A stretch of DNA of 8,892 nucleotides from Thermoplasmata archaeon UBA184 (GCA_002495185.1 DAEB01000029.1:6713-15604), one strand, 5' to 3'; shown: positions 1-6,132, counted from the stretch's first letter. The notes: generated by a model from the sequence alone, not told the origin. Made by a program: numbers and translations.

Positions 1-34
1 GGGGAGCCGATGCACATCGCGCGGCGGAGGACGG

Positions 35-706
35 ATGCCAGCCGTCGTTGACTGGGGCTCGCGCGAATACTCCGTGGCCCTCGACGCGATGCGGGCGATG
101 GTCCGCGATCGTCGGTCCGGAGACATCGAGGATACACTGATTCTCGTGGAGCATCCCCCGGTCGTGACCGTCGGTGTGGAGGGGGACGACGGCGCCGCCG
201 CGCTCTCCGGCCTACCGGTCGTCCAGGTGGAGCGGGGGGGTCAAGCCACCTACCATGGGCCGGGCCAGCTCGTCGGGTACCCTATCGTCGACCTCAATCC
301 CCGAGCGCGGGACGTGCGTCGCTTCGTCCAGGACGTAGAGGAAGTGGTGGTCCGTTCCGTGGCACCATTCGGGATCGTCGCAGGGCACGTGAGCGGCCGA
401 CCGGGAGTCTGGGTCGACGGCCGACGGAAGATAGCCTCGATCGGCATCGCGGTCGATCATTGGGTAACCTTCCACGGGTTCGCCCTCAACGTCGACCCGG
501 ACCTTCGGAACTTTGAGAAGTTCCATCCGTGCGGCTTCCCGGGCTCTCTCATGACCTCCGTTGCTCGGGAGGTGGACCGGCCGATTTCGATCCGCGAGAT
601 CACTCCGGTCGTGATCGAGGCGTGGCGGACCGTCTTCGGAGGCACGCCCCCGCCGGTCGAATCCTCGCGGGCCGAACCGGTCGAGCGACCGACCGCCCGG
701 GCATGA
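35..706 (+). CDS. lipB: Octanoyl-[acyl-carrier-protein]:protein N-octanoyltransferase (LipB)
   Basis: The 223-residue product transfers an octanoyl group from acyl carrier protein to a lysine of lipoyl-domain proteins (2-oxoacid dehydrogenase E2, glycine cleavage H protein); a radical-SAM lipoyl synthase then adds sulfur. Seen directly: the family signature RGGQATYHGPGQL at residues 67-79 followed by VGYPI, GVWV at 124-127, KIASIG at 132-137, FHGFALNV at 146-153 and HPCG at 164-167. K132 and C166 occupy the positions of the catalytic Lys/Cys pair of characterised LipB enzymes. Length is normal for the family and no key residue is missing. The ATG at 35 has a GGAGG at 26-30, four bases upstream, a rather short spacing. 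The stop overlaps the next gene's start (ATGA, 703-706), so the two are probably co-transcribed. LipB is commoner in bacteria than in archaea, which often use LplA-type ligases. The call itself is secure. Confidence 0.95.
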   Translation: MPAVVDWGSREYSVALDAMRAMVRDRRSGDIEDTLILVEHPPVVTVGVEGDDGAAALSGLPVVQVERGGQATYHGPGQLVGYPIVDLNPRARDVRRFVQDVEEVVVRSVAPFGIVAGHVSGRPGVWVDGRRKIASIGIAVDHWVTFHGFALNVDPDLRNFEKFHPCGFPGSLMTSVAREVDRPISIREITPVVIEAWRTVFGGTPPPVESSRAEPVERPTARA

Positions 707-1617
707 GCGCGTCGACCCCCAAGCCCCGCCTTCTCTTGGTCGGGGGCGGGACCGGGCTCGTCGGCCGCCACCTCGTCACGGAGTTCTCCCGGGACTGGCA
801 GGTGGTCTCGCTTCACCGACATCCTTCCCCGCAGGAGGTCGCCGCCGGCGCGGAGGTCCATGAGGTGGACATCGCCTCCGTGAGCGATTGGTCGCCGTTT
901 CTCGAGGGGGTAGGAATGGTCATCAACGTCGCATGGTACCGGACCGGATCCCTCCGGCGGTTCCGCCCGCTGGCGGACGGGCTCGTGCGCCTGGTCGCGG
1001 ATGCGGAGAGGGCTCGTGTCCCCCGGTTCGTTCACATCAGCGTCCCCGACGCGCCTCCGTCCCTCGAAACAGGACTGCCCTACCTCTCGGAGAAGCGTCG
1101 CGTCGACCGAGCGATCGAGGCGAGCGGCCTGTCCTACTCCATCGTCCGACCGACCATGCTGTTCGCGCCACGGGACAAGCTGGTGACCGTGATGATGCGT
1201 ACGATGCACCGGTACCACCGCTTCCCTATGTTCGGAGACGGGGAGTACCACATCAGTCCGCTCGCGGCCGCCGATCTCTCGAGGATCGTTCGACGCGAGT
1301 CGGCGCGCAGCGACCGTAGGAACGTCCTGGTGGGGGGTCCCCGACGGTGGCGATATCGTGACCTGACGGACACCATGTTCGGGGCCCTAGGGCTCCGGCC
1401 CAAGTATCTCCATCTCACCCCCCGGGGCGCGGTCCGTCTCGCTCGACTGCTCGAGCTGCTCGGCTCGACGCTCCTCTACGTCTACGAAGTGGAGTGGCTC
1501 TTGTCGGACATGCTCGGGCTCGCCCCGTACGAGGGACTCGACCCGCCCCTCGGGCAGGTCGAGCCGTTTCTGGCCGAGGAAGCGATGCGGCTCCGAGGAA
1601 CTCGGGCCGCGGACTGA
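703..1617 (+). CDS. Atypical SDR-family NAD(P)-binding protein (NDUFA9/NmrA-like)
   Basis: A 304-residue Rossmann-fold protein of the atypical or extended short-chain dehydrogenase superfamily. Residues 9-25 (RLLLVGGGTGLVGRHLV) carry the glycine-rich dinucleotide loop GGGTGLVG. The second strand ends near VVSLHRH (34-40). VDIA at 55-58 and NVA at 75-77 are typical SDR landmarks, and Y127/K131 in YLSEK fit the YxxxK catalytic motif. YSIVRPTMLF (145-154) matches the conserved strand of NAD(P)H-binding epimerase or NDUFA9-like proteins. The C-terminal third (from about 215) is family-specific and may be a substrate or lid region; hydrophobic LLELLGSTLLYVY (249-261) does not look like a confident membrane span. 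The start is chosen at 703 because it overlaps the lipB stop by ATGA and the conserved fold begins right after it; the frame stays open upstream to 529, but that part reads as lipB in another frame. Substrate unknown; no direct link to lipoylation is evident beyond the coupling. Confidence 0.85.
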   Translation: MSASTPKPRLLLVGGGTGLVGRHLVTEFSRDWQVVSLHRHPSPQEVAAGAEVHEVDIASVSDWSPFLEGVGMVINVAWYRTGSLRRFRPLADGLVRLVADAERARVPRFVHISVPDAPPSLETGLPYLSEKRRVDRAIEASGLSYSIVRPTMLFAPRDKLVTVMMRTMHRYHRFPMFGDGEYHISPLAAADLSRIVRRESARSDRRNVLVGGPRRWRYRDLTDTMFGALGLRPKYLHLTPRGAVRLARLLELLGSTLLYVYEVEWLLSDMLGLAPYEGLDPPLGQVEPFLAEEAMRLRGTRAAD

Positions 1618-1620
1618 GGG

Positions 1621-1630
1621 TACTTTTAAG
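1621..1630 (+). promoter_or_regulatory. Archaeal TATA box for the HsdR-N-like gene
   Basis: TACTTTTAAG stands out in a GC-rich background just after the stop of the preceding gene. Its centre is about 31 nt before the ATG at 1657. With the usual archaeal TATA-to-start-site distance of about 25 nt this predicts a leader of only a few bases. It indicates that the gene at 1657 has its own promoter and is not merely read through from the lipB operon. Confidence 0.7.
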
Positions 1631-1656
1631 GCCGCCGCGCGCCATCGCTCCTCCCG

Positions 1657-2580
1657 ATGGAAGCCATCGACCTCAGCCGGCGGCTCGCGGACTTCTCTCA
1701 AGTCGCGGGAGAGGTGCTCCGCGACGTTCAGGACGTGACCGAGCAGCAGATCCGTCACTGGATCGTCAATCCGTTCCTCGTCGCGCTCGGATGGGACCCC
1801 CACGACAAGCGGCAGGTCTTCTTCGACTACCTGATCAAGGGAGAGGACGGCCACATCGACTACGCCCTCCTGAATTCAGAGGGAAAGCCGGGCCTCTTCC
1901 TCGATGTTCGGGAGCGGACCGCCAACGTCACCGAGCCGGGGCCCATCGTCGACGCCGCCAAGGAATCGAAGGTCGCTCTCGTCCTGCTCACGAACGGCCG
2001 CGAGTTCTCGCTCTGGTACGTTCCCCCGAAGGAGTCGGCCGCCCCGTTGTTCGTCCTTTCTCTCGCGGAGCTCTCGGACAACTCGGAGAGCCTTCTCGGG
2101 CTGACCGCCGAATACCGCCTGAGCGAGACGGGGACCCAGCAGCTCCGGCGCAGCGCCATCCGTCTCGCGGTCCTCCAGATGCTCGAGGACAACGCGGAGA
2201 AGACGTTCGACGCGCTCGTGGACTGGGTCCAGGCGCAGGTCGCGCCCGGCGCATTGGATGAGACGACGCAGCAGGCGATCCGGGACGCGACATTGATCTG
2301 GCTCACCGAAGAGCACCTGTCGATGCCGGCGTTCCAGCCCGCCGAGGGAAAGCGGCTCCACGAGCTCACGTCGACGACCCCGAAGGACTGGGACCCGTTC
2401 CCGCGCGGCCCTTCGGGAACGTTCCAGTACAAGTACGACACGACGAAGACGCTCGACCTGCGGCAGACCGCGAAGGAGGTCCGGGAACAACTCCGGATCC
2501 AGGGACTGAGGACTCCGACGGCGACCAGCTTCGGCGGCTTCTATCACGCCCTGCGGACCCGGGCGGGCCTCTCGAAGTAG
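1657..2580 (+). CDS. Orphan protein with HsdR N-terminal-like (PD-(D/E)XK-type) domain
   Basis: A 307-residue protein whose first ~125 residues resemble the N-terminal nuclease-like domain of type I restriction HsdR subunits (HSDR_N family). Visible landmarks: TEQQIRHWIVNPFLVALGWD (28-47), the usual helix with E29 followed by the LGWD turn; GHIDYALL (65-72) with D68 where the family has its first acidic catalytic residue; LFLDVR (80-85) where the active E-x-K normally sits; and LLTNGREFSLWYV (110-122), the typical TNG strand pair. The usual E/K pair is replaced by D83 and R85, so catalysis may be weakened or lost. Residues ~126-260 are not recognised. The segment 263-303 looks mainly helical and might form a helix-turn-helix, which is speculative. 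There is no methylase, specificity or helicase gene beside it, so it is not part of a restriction system visible here. It has its own TATA box and is probably leaderless. Similar stand-alone genes are usually annotated as hypothetical or type I restriction endonuclease subunit R. Confidence 0.8.
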   Translation: MEAIDLSRRLADFSQVAGEVLRDVQDVTEQQIRHWIVNPFLVALGWDPHDKRQVFFDYLIKGEDGHIDYALLNSEGKPGLFLDVRERTANVTEPGPIVDAAKESKVALVLLTNGREFSLWYVPPKESAAPLFVLSLAELSDNSESLLGLTAEYRLSETGTQQLRRSAIRLAVLQMLEDNAEKTFDALVDWVQAQVAPGALDETTQQAIRDATLIWLTEEHLSMPAFQPAEGKRLHELTSTTPKDWDPFPRGPSGTFQYKYDTTKTLDLRQTAKEVREQLRIQGLRTPTATSFGGFYHALRTRAGLSK

Positions 2581-2680
2581 CGATTCGCGACTCCCCGGGG
2601 GACGGCTCAAGCTTCTCCGGCGAGAACGCCGCTCCGGAATCGTCAGTTTTAATACACATTAGTGCGCATAGTACGCGTGG
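2581..2680 (+). promoter_or_regulatory. Promoter region of the small zinc protein gene, with a stem-loop
   Basis: This 100-bp gap holds a TATA-like TTTTAATA at 2647-2654, centred about 31 nt before the ATG at 2681, so a leaderless transcript is expected. Over the predicted start site lie two adjoining imperfect copies of a 9-mer, TAGTGCGCA (2660-2668) and TAGTACGCG (2669-2677), differing at two positions. Earlier in the gap CGGCG-AGAA-CGCCG (2618-2631) can form a 5-bp hairpin with a tetraloop; it has no T-run right after it, so I do not call it a terminator. The TATA assignment is good; the roles of the repeat and hairpin are inference. Confidence 0.6.
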
Positions 2681-2899
2681 ATGTCGTGGGAGCGCTCGTC
2701 TCACCCCTGTCTCCGCCGAGGGTGTCGCCACCCCGAGAGCGAACACCTGGAGACGCCCGAGCTGGCGGGGCCCCGCGAGATCGTGGTGTGGTGCTCCGGC
2801 TGCCAGAGCCATGAATCCCGGAGCTCCGCGCACTGGTTTTCGGACTGGCGCGCCTCCCTTACCTCGGGCCTTCCCGGGCGGGAATTCCGCGGCTTCTGA
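2681..2899 (+). CDS. Small putative zinc-binding protein (Cys/His-rich, 72 aa)
   Basis: A 72-residue protein with a clear set of potential metal ligands: C10, C15 and H17 in CLRRGCRHPESEH, H22 in the same segment, then C38, C41 and H44 in VWCSGCQSH. The CxxxxCxHxxxxH plus CxxC arrangement resembles short zinc-ribbon-like proteins that carry a C-G-H-P-x-S-E-H motif and then a CxxC motif; this resemblance is from memory of the pattern, not a search. The C-terminal 25 residues are basic and look disordered. That it is a real gene is supported by the TATA box at the leaderless distance, the clustered ligands, and its position between two solid genes. It ends 28 bp before the convergent transporter gene. 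Function is unknown; a metal-dependent nucleic-acid or protein-binding role would be the default guess. An antisense frame also runs through here but lacks family features. Confidence 0.65.
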   Translation: MSWERSSHPCLRRGCRHPESEHLETPELAGPREIVVWCSGCQSHESRSSAHWFSDWRASLTSGLPGREFRGF

Positions 2900-2927
2900 G
2901 CGAGTTCGCGCCCCGACCAATTCTGGG

Positions 2928-3641
2928 TCAGAGCAGCGCGGCGAAGTGGCCGATCACGAGTCCCGCCAGGCCGGAGGCTAGCCCGATCATGGTGAGGCGA
3001 ACCCCGCTCCGCCAGACGGACCCGGCGGTCACTCGAGCTTCGTAGATCCCGATCGCGAAGAGCATCGCTGCGCTGAGCACCGTGGCGACGACCGCTGCGT
3101 CCACGAGCGAGATCTGGGTGAAGAAGAACGGGATGAGGGGAACCAGGTGGCCGAGGACCGTGGCCCACCCGACGAGCACAGCGCTTCGGCGGGGGGCCTC
3201 CGGAGGGATGTAGGAGAGGTTCAGCTCGAACGCCATCATCAGGTCGAGCCAGGCCTTGGGCTTCGCCTCGATGCGGCGGAGCATCTCCTCCATCTCGTCC
3301 CCCTCGTACCCCCACCCCCTCAGGATGGTCCGGACCTCCTCCCGTTCGAGCTCGGGGACCTCCCGCATCTCCCGAATCTCGCGCTCTCGCTCCGACCGGT
3401 AGAGCCGCATCCGAGAGTAGGTCGACGTGTAGGCGACCGCCGCCATCGAGATCGATTCGGCTCCGAGGGCCGAGAGGCCGGCGACGAGAATGATCTCCGA
3501 AGTGACATGGGAACCCGGCTGAAGGCTCGCCGCGACCAATCCCAGAAGGATCCCAAGGACGTTGACGAGCCCGTCCTGACTCCCCAGAATGAAGTCCGAG
3601 AGGACCGTGGGCTGCGGGTGTCCTTCGCTCGCGGAATGCAT
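2928..3641 (-). CDS. VIT1/CCC1-family iron/manganese transporter
   Basis: A 237-residue membrane protein of the vacuolar iron transporter family, which exports Fe2+ or Mn2+ from the cytosol (family knowledge). Predicted spans lie at about 14-38, 49-70, 153-176, 180-200 and 213-235, the five expected. Span 1 has the hallmark DFILGSQDGLVNVLGILLG (16-34) with D23. Span 2 has AESISMA (61-67) with E62 and M66. The loop 76-150 between spans 2 and 3 is the cytosolic metal-binding domain, dense in Glu (E84, E86, E88, E91, E94, E97, E99, E101, E102, E116, E118, E119) with Met between. The Gly-Glu pair that usually follows SMA in plant VIT1-type proteins is replaced by V69-A70 (SMAAVAYTS), probably marking a prokaryotic CCC1-like subfamily. 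The ATG at 3641 is supported by CTTATC at 3666-3671, about 27 nt upstream. The gene follows a NUDIX gene on the same strand across a 68-nt gap containing a large dyad. Confidence 0.9.
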   Translation of the reverse strand: MHSASEGHPQPTVLSDFILGSQDGLVNVLGILLGLVAASLQPGSHVTSEIILVAGLSALGAESISMAAVAYTSTYSRMRLYRSEREREIREMREVPELEREEVRTILRGWGYEGDEMEEMLRRIEAKPKAWLDLMMAFELNLSYIPPEAPRRSAVLVGWATVLGHLVPLIPFFFTQISLVDAAVVATVLSAAMLFAIGIYEARVTAGSVWRSGVRLTMIGLASGLAGLVIGHFAALL

Positions 3642-3665
3642 CGCCAGGGGGCACTCGGTTTTCCC

Positions 3666-3671
3666 GATAAG
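3666..3671 (-). promoter_or_regulatory. TATA-like box for the VIT/CCC1 transporter
   Basis: On the minus strand CTTATC is centred about 27 nt upstream of the transporter ATG, giving a leaderless transcript. The same TTATC core is found at the leaderless distance in front of the metallo-hydrolase gene (8216-8222), which adds some support. It means the transporter can be transcribed independently of the NUDIX gene upstream. Confidence 0.5.
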
Positions 3672-3681
3672 CCTGTGGGGG

Positions 3682-3715
3682 TCCCGACGGTCCTGTTCCT
3701 ATCGGACCGTCAGGA
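3682..3715. repeat. 12-bp inverted repeat between NUDIX and transporter genes
   Basis: TCCCGACGGTCC (3682-3693) and GGACCGTCAGGA (3704-3715) are complementary at 11 of 12 positions, separated by a 10-nt AT-richer spacer. The inner eight pairs are perfect. The right arm overlaps the NUDIX stop codon (3710-3712). The element sits 10-45 bp upstream of the transporter's TATA-like box. It could be an operator for a dimeric, perhaps metal-responsive, regulator of the transporter, or a stem-loop at the 3' end of the NUDIX message; no T-tract follows on the minus strand. The dyad itself is plain in the sequence; its role is inference. Confidence 0.6.
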
Positions 3716-4153
3716 GCGAGCGCGACGGGAAGGGAATGCGCCCGGCCGACGTCGCCGACGCAATCGCAGTGCATCCGAGAGGATCTTGGCGTGGTCGAAC
3801 GCGAGCGGATGGGCTTCGGGAATGGACACCCATTCGGCCGACGCCGCGTCATCGTGGCCAACGGGTCTCCCTCCGCGACCCTGCATCAGGAACGCGACCG
3901 TGGTCGTCGACCCTCGAGGGTCCCGGTCCGGACCGGAGTACACTCCGAGAAGCTTCCGGGGCCGTCCCCGGAGGCCGGTCTCTTCTCGGAGCTCCCGCGT
4001 CACGGCCTCCTCGACCGTCTCGCGCAACTCGACGAACCCGCCCGGGAACGCCCACATCCCGACAAACGGGGGCCGACCGCGACGCACGAGCAGGACCTTG
4101 CCCCGGCGGATCCATACCGCGTCGACCGTGAGCGCCGGGCTCGCGTCCTTCAT
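3710..4153 (-). CDS. NUDIX hydrolase
   Basis: A 147-residue NUDIX protein, cleaving nucleoside diphosphates linked to another moiety. The full NUDIX box G-x5-E-x7-R-E-U-x-E-E-x-G-U is present: G39, E45, R53-E54, E57-E58 and G60-L61. These include the metal-binding glutamates, so the enzyme should be active. The preceding segment RPPFVGMWAFPGGFVE (27-42) is typical of small ADP-ribose pyrophosphatase or (deoxy)nucleotide-sanitising enzymes such as MutT-like proteins. Substrate cannot be settled from sequence alone. The C-terminus (131-147) is an Arg-rich tail outside the fold. The start at 4153 follows an AT-rich CTATTAATTA at 4181-4190, about 33 nt upstream. It is divergent from the GHMP kinase gene and followed on its own strand by the metal transporter. 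Confidence 0.93.
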   Translation of the reverse strand: MKDASPALTVDAVWIRRGKVLLVRRGRPPFVGMWAFPGGFVELRETVEEAVTRELREETGLRGRPRKLLGVYSGPDRDPRGSTTTVAFLMQGRGGRPVGHDDAASAEWVSIPEAHPLAFDHAKILSDALRLRRRRRPGAFPSRRARS

Positions 4154-4289
4154 CGCGTCCCCGGGACCGAATCTGCGGCGCTATTAATTAGGCGGCTCGC
4201 GCGGGCGCATTCGCCCGCCGAACCGGGCTCGGGGTCCTCGCTGCCCGAGATGGATAAGCATTAAGGTGCGAGCGTCGGTCGCGGGCGCG
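4154..4289. promoter_or_regulatory. Divergent promoter region, NUDIX / GHMP kinase
   Basis: This 136-bp region serves two diverging genes. CTATTAATTA at 4181-4190 is the likely TATA element for the NUDIX gene on the minus strand, centre about 33 nt from its ATG. GCATTAAG at 4258-4265 is the likely TATA element for the kinase, centre about 29 nt before the ATG at 4290. Between them GCGGGCG-CATT-CGCCCGC (4201-4218) is a perfect 7-bp inverted repeat with a 4-nt loop, upstream of both promoters. The TATA assignments rest on composition and spacing; the repeat's role is unknown. Confidence 0.6.
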
Positions 4290-5336
4290 ATGCAAATCCT
4301 TCGCAGCAAGGCTCCGCTGCGGATCAGCTTCGCGGGCGGGGGGACCGACGTTTCCCCCTATCCCGAAGAGAAGGGGGGCGCCGTGCTCAACTGCACGATC
4401 GACAAATTCGCCTACGTCACCCTGGAGGATGTTTCGGACGGAGCCGGACGGATCTCCGTCGAGTCACTGGACTACGGGATGACGCTCAACTTCGCACGAC
4501 CGTCCGAAATGGTCTACAATGGCGACCTCGACGTCGTGAAGGCCGCGCTCAAGGTCCTCCGTCCGGACACGGGCGTCGACCGCCCGAAGGATTCTCTCCA
4601 CCTGTTCCTTCATTCGGACGCGCCGCCGGGCACCGGTCTCGGAACTTCGTCGACGATGTGCGTCGCCCTCGTGGGAGCGTTTCAGCAGTACCGACGGGAA
4701 CCCTGGACCTCGTACGAGGTGGCCGAGCTGGCGTACCGGATCGAGCGAGAGGAGCTGGGCCTCAAGGGCGGGCGACAGGACCAGTACGCCGCGGCGTTCG
4801 GAGGGTTCAACTTCATGGAGTTCACGGGGACGAAGACGATCGTGAACCCCCTGCGGATCCACCCCGACGTCGTGAACGAGCTCGCCTATCGCCTTCTCCT
4901 CTGCTACACCGGGACGAGCCACTACTCGAACGACATCATCGAGCGGCAGCAGAGGAGCTACTCGGAGAAGCGAACCGACACGGTCCAGGCGCTGGACGCG
5001 ACCAAGCAGCTTGCGATCGACATGAAGAACGAGCTCCTCCGAGGGAACCTCGACGAGATGGGTCGCCTCTTGGATGAGGGGTGGCAGCACAAGAAGCAGT
5101 TCACCGAAGGGATCTCGAACGAACGGATCGACGCGTTCTACACGCGCGCCCGAGAAGCGGGCGCGCTCGGAGGCAAGCTTCTTGGTGCGGGCGGCGGGGG
5201 GTACATCCTGCTCTTCTGCGATTTCGCTCGACGCGCGCAGGTTGCGAAAGCCGTCCAGCAAGCGGGGGGCCGCGTGACGGATTTCGCACTCGAGACGGAG
5301 GGTCTTCAGACCTGGTCCGTCCTTTCGCCCCACTGA
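4290..5336 (+). CDS. GHMP-family sugar kinase, heptose-7-phosphate kinase-like
   Basis: A 348-residue GHMP kinase most like the D-glycero-alpha-D-manno-heptose 7-phosphate kinase (HddA) branch, which phosphorylates the anomeric carbon of a sugar using ATP. Motif 1: SKAPLRISFAGGGTDVSPY (6-24), characteristic of this branch. Motif 2 (ATP loop): DAPPGTGLGTSSTM (110-123). GGRQDQYAA (160-168) places D164 at the likely catalytic base. Motif 3: KLLGAGGGGYILLF (296-309). Length is typical. The ATG at 4290 is preferred over an in-frame GTG at 4266 because the TATA element at 4258-4265 would put the transcription start at or just before 4290; a GTG at 4266 would lie upstream of the message. It is followed after 13 nt by a glycosyltransferase, so the pair probably feeds surface-glycan synthesis. 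Exact substrate is not certain: other GHMP sugar-1-kinases share these motifs. Confidence 0.88.
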   Translation: MQILRSKAPLRISFAGGGTDVSPYPEEKGGAVLNCTIDKFAYVTLEDVSDGAGRISVESLDYGMTLNFARPSEMVYNGDLDVVKAALKVLRPDTGVDRPKDSLHLFLHSDAPPGTGLGTSSTMCVALVGAFQQYRREPWTSYEVAELAYRIEREELGLKGGRQDQYAAAFGGFNFMEFTGTKTIVNPLRIHPDVVNELAYRLLLCYTGTSHYSNDIIERQQRSYSEKRTDTVQALDATKQLAIDMKNELLRGNLDEMGRLLDEGWQHKKQFTEGISNERIDAFYTRAREAGALGGKLLGAGGGGYILLFCDFARRAQVAKAVQQAGGRVTDFALETEGLQTWSVLSPH

Positions 5337-5349
5337 CCGAGGACGCCCC

Positions 5350-6132
5350 GTGTCCGGCCCGGCAGCTCGGGTTCCCGAGGAAGACCCTCCGGCAGCCCCG
5401 GTCGTATCGATCGTGCTCGCGACGCTCAACGAGCGCCAGAACCTTCCCGAACTCCTCGAGCGAATCTGGGCGACCCCGCTTCCCCCCTTCGAGGTCCTGG
5501 TCGTGGACGACGGGAGCACGGACGGGACGCGGGAGTACCTCGAAGCGGTCGCCCGGACCGAGCGACGGCTTCGAACGGTCTGGCACGACGGGAAGCAGAC
5601 GACCCTCAAGGCGCAGTGCCAAGGGATCGCTCTCGCCCGGGGGCGTTACGTCATCATCATGGACGCCGACCTTCAGCACGAGCCCGAGACCCTCGCCCCG
5701 ATGGTCGAGAAGCTCGAAGTGGGCGCTTCTCTCGTCGTGGCGAGCCGGTACGCTCCCGGCGGATCGGCCGGGGCTCGACCGGGAGTGCGCGCGGTGATCT
5801 CACGCGGCGCGGAAATGACCGCGAAGTTCTTGTTACCGGAGGCCCGCGGGGTGAGCGACCCGGTCTCGGGGCTTTTTGGCTTCCGCCGGGAGATCTTCCG
5901 CCCGCTTCCGCCCGAGTGGCGCGGCTACAAGCTCCTGCTCTTTCTGCTCGTCATGAGCCGGGGCGAGAGCGTCGCGGAGGTCGGGTACCGTTTCGAGCCG
6001 CGGGGCAGCGGTTCGAGCAAGGTCACTCAGAACTCCCGGTTCATTCGTTTCTTCCTGACCGAGGTCCTGCTGGCGCGTCGGTTCGGCCGTTCACTCCGCC
6101 GGGAGGAGCGCCCGGTCCCCGTGGGTCCTTGA
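5350..6132 (+). CDS. Family 2 glycosyltransferase, DPM1-like polyprenyl-phosphate mannosyltransferase
   Basis: A 260-residue GT-A fold enzyme likely to move a sugar, probably mannose from GDP-mannose, onto a polyprenyl or dolichyl phosphate at the cytoplasmic membrane face. Visible: VSIVLATLNERQNLPELLERI (19-39), the family's first strand and helix; VVDDGSTDGT (51-60), nucleotide binding; MDADLQHEPE (104-113) with the metal-binding DxD as D105/D107; SDPVSGLFGFRR (169-180) and GYKLLLFLL (192-200), the acceptor-site segment of DPM1-type enzymes; and YRFEPRGSGSSKV (213-225). No C-terminal transmembrane helices follow, so it is the short, peripherally bound type. The GTG start at 5350 has GAGGA at 5339-5343, six bases upstream, and lies 13 nt after the kinase stop, consistent with one operon where internal genes use Shine-Dalgarno sites. 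The sugar and lipid acceptor are inferred from family only. Confidence 0.88.
   Translation: MSGPAARVPEEDPPAAPVVSIVLATLNERQNLPELLERIWATPLPPFEVLVVDDGSTDGTREYLEAVARTERRLRTVWHDGKQTTLKAQCQGIALARGRYVIIMDADLQHEPETLAPMVEKLEVGASLVVASRYAPGGSAGARPGVRAVISRGAEMTAKFLLPEARGVSDPVSGLFGFRREIFRPLPPEWRGYKLLLFLLVMSRGESVAEVGYRFEPRGSGSSKVTQNSRFIRFFLTEVLLARRFGRSLRREERPVPVGP

Noticed and set aside
1..51. Possible tail of an upstream gene ending in TGA at 49-51
   Set aside because: All three plus frames are open at the left edge, so 16 codons cannot show which, if any, is coding.
457..1251. Minus-strand open frame antisense to lipB and the SDR gene
   Set aside because: Antisense shadow of two well-supported genes; no promoter and no recognisable motif.
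1494..2261. Plus-strand 255-codon frame across the SDR end and the HsdR-N-like gene
   Set aside because: Arg/Pro/Ala-rich shadow frame; spans the TATA box and two real genes.
2618..2631. Hairpin CGGCG-AGAA-CGCCG as a terminator
   Set aside because: No T-run directly after the stem; the next TTTT is the TATA box of the following gene.
2701..3861. Minus-strand open frame of 386 codons covering the zinc protein, transporter and NUDIX end
   Set aside because: It overlaps the VIT/CCC1 gene on the same strand in another frame; Arg/Pro/Gly-rich low-complexity translation typical of high-GC shadow frames, no domain.
3147..4187. Plus-strand 346-codon frame antisense to the transporter and NUDIX genes
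   Set aside because: Antisense of two genes with intact family motifs; translation has no fold features.
4464..5609. Minus-strand 381-codon frame antisense to the kinase and glycosyltransferase
   Set aside because: Shadow frame of high-GC coding DNA; both sense genes have full motif sets.
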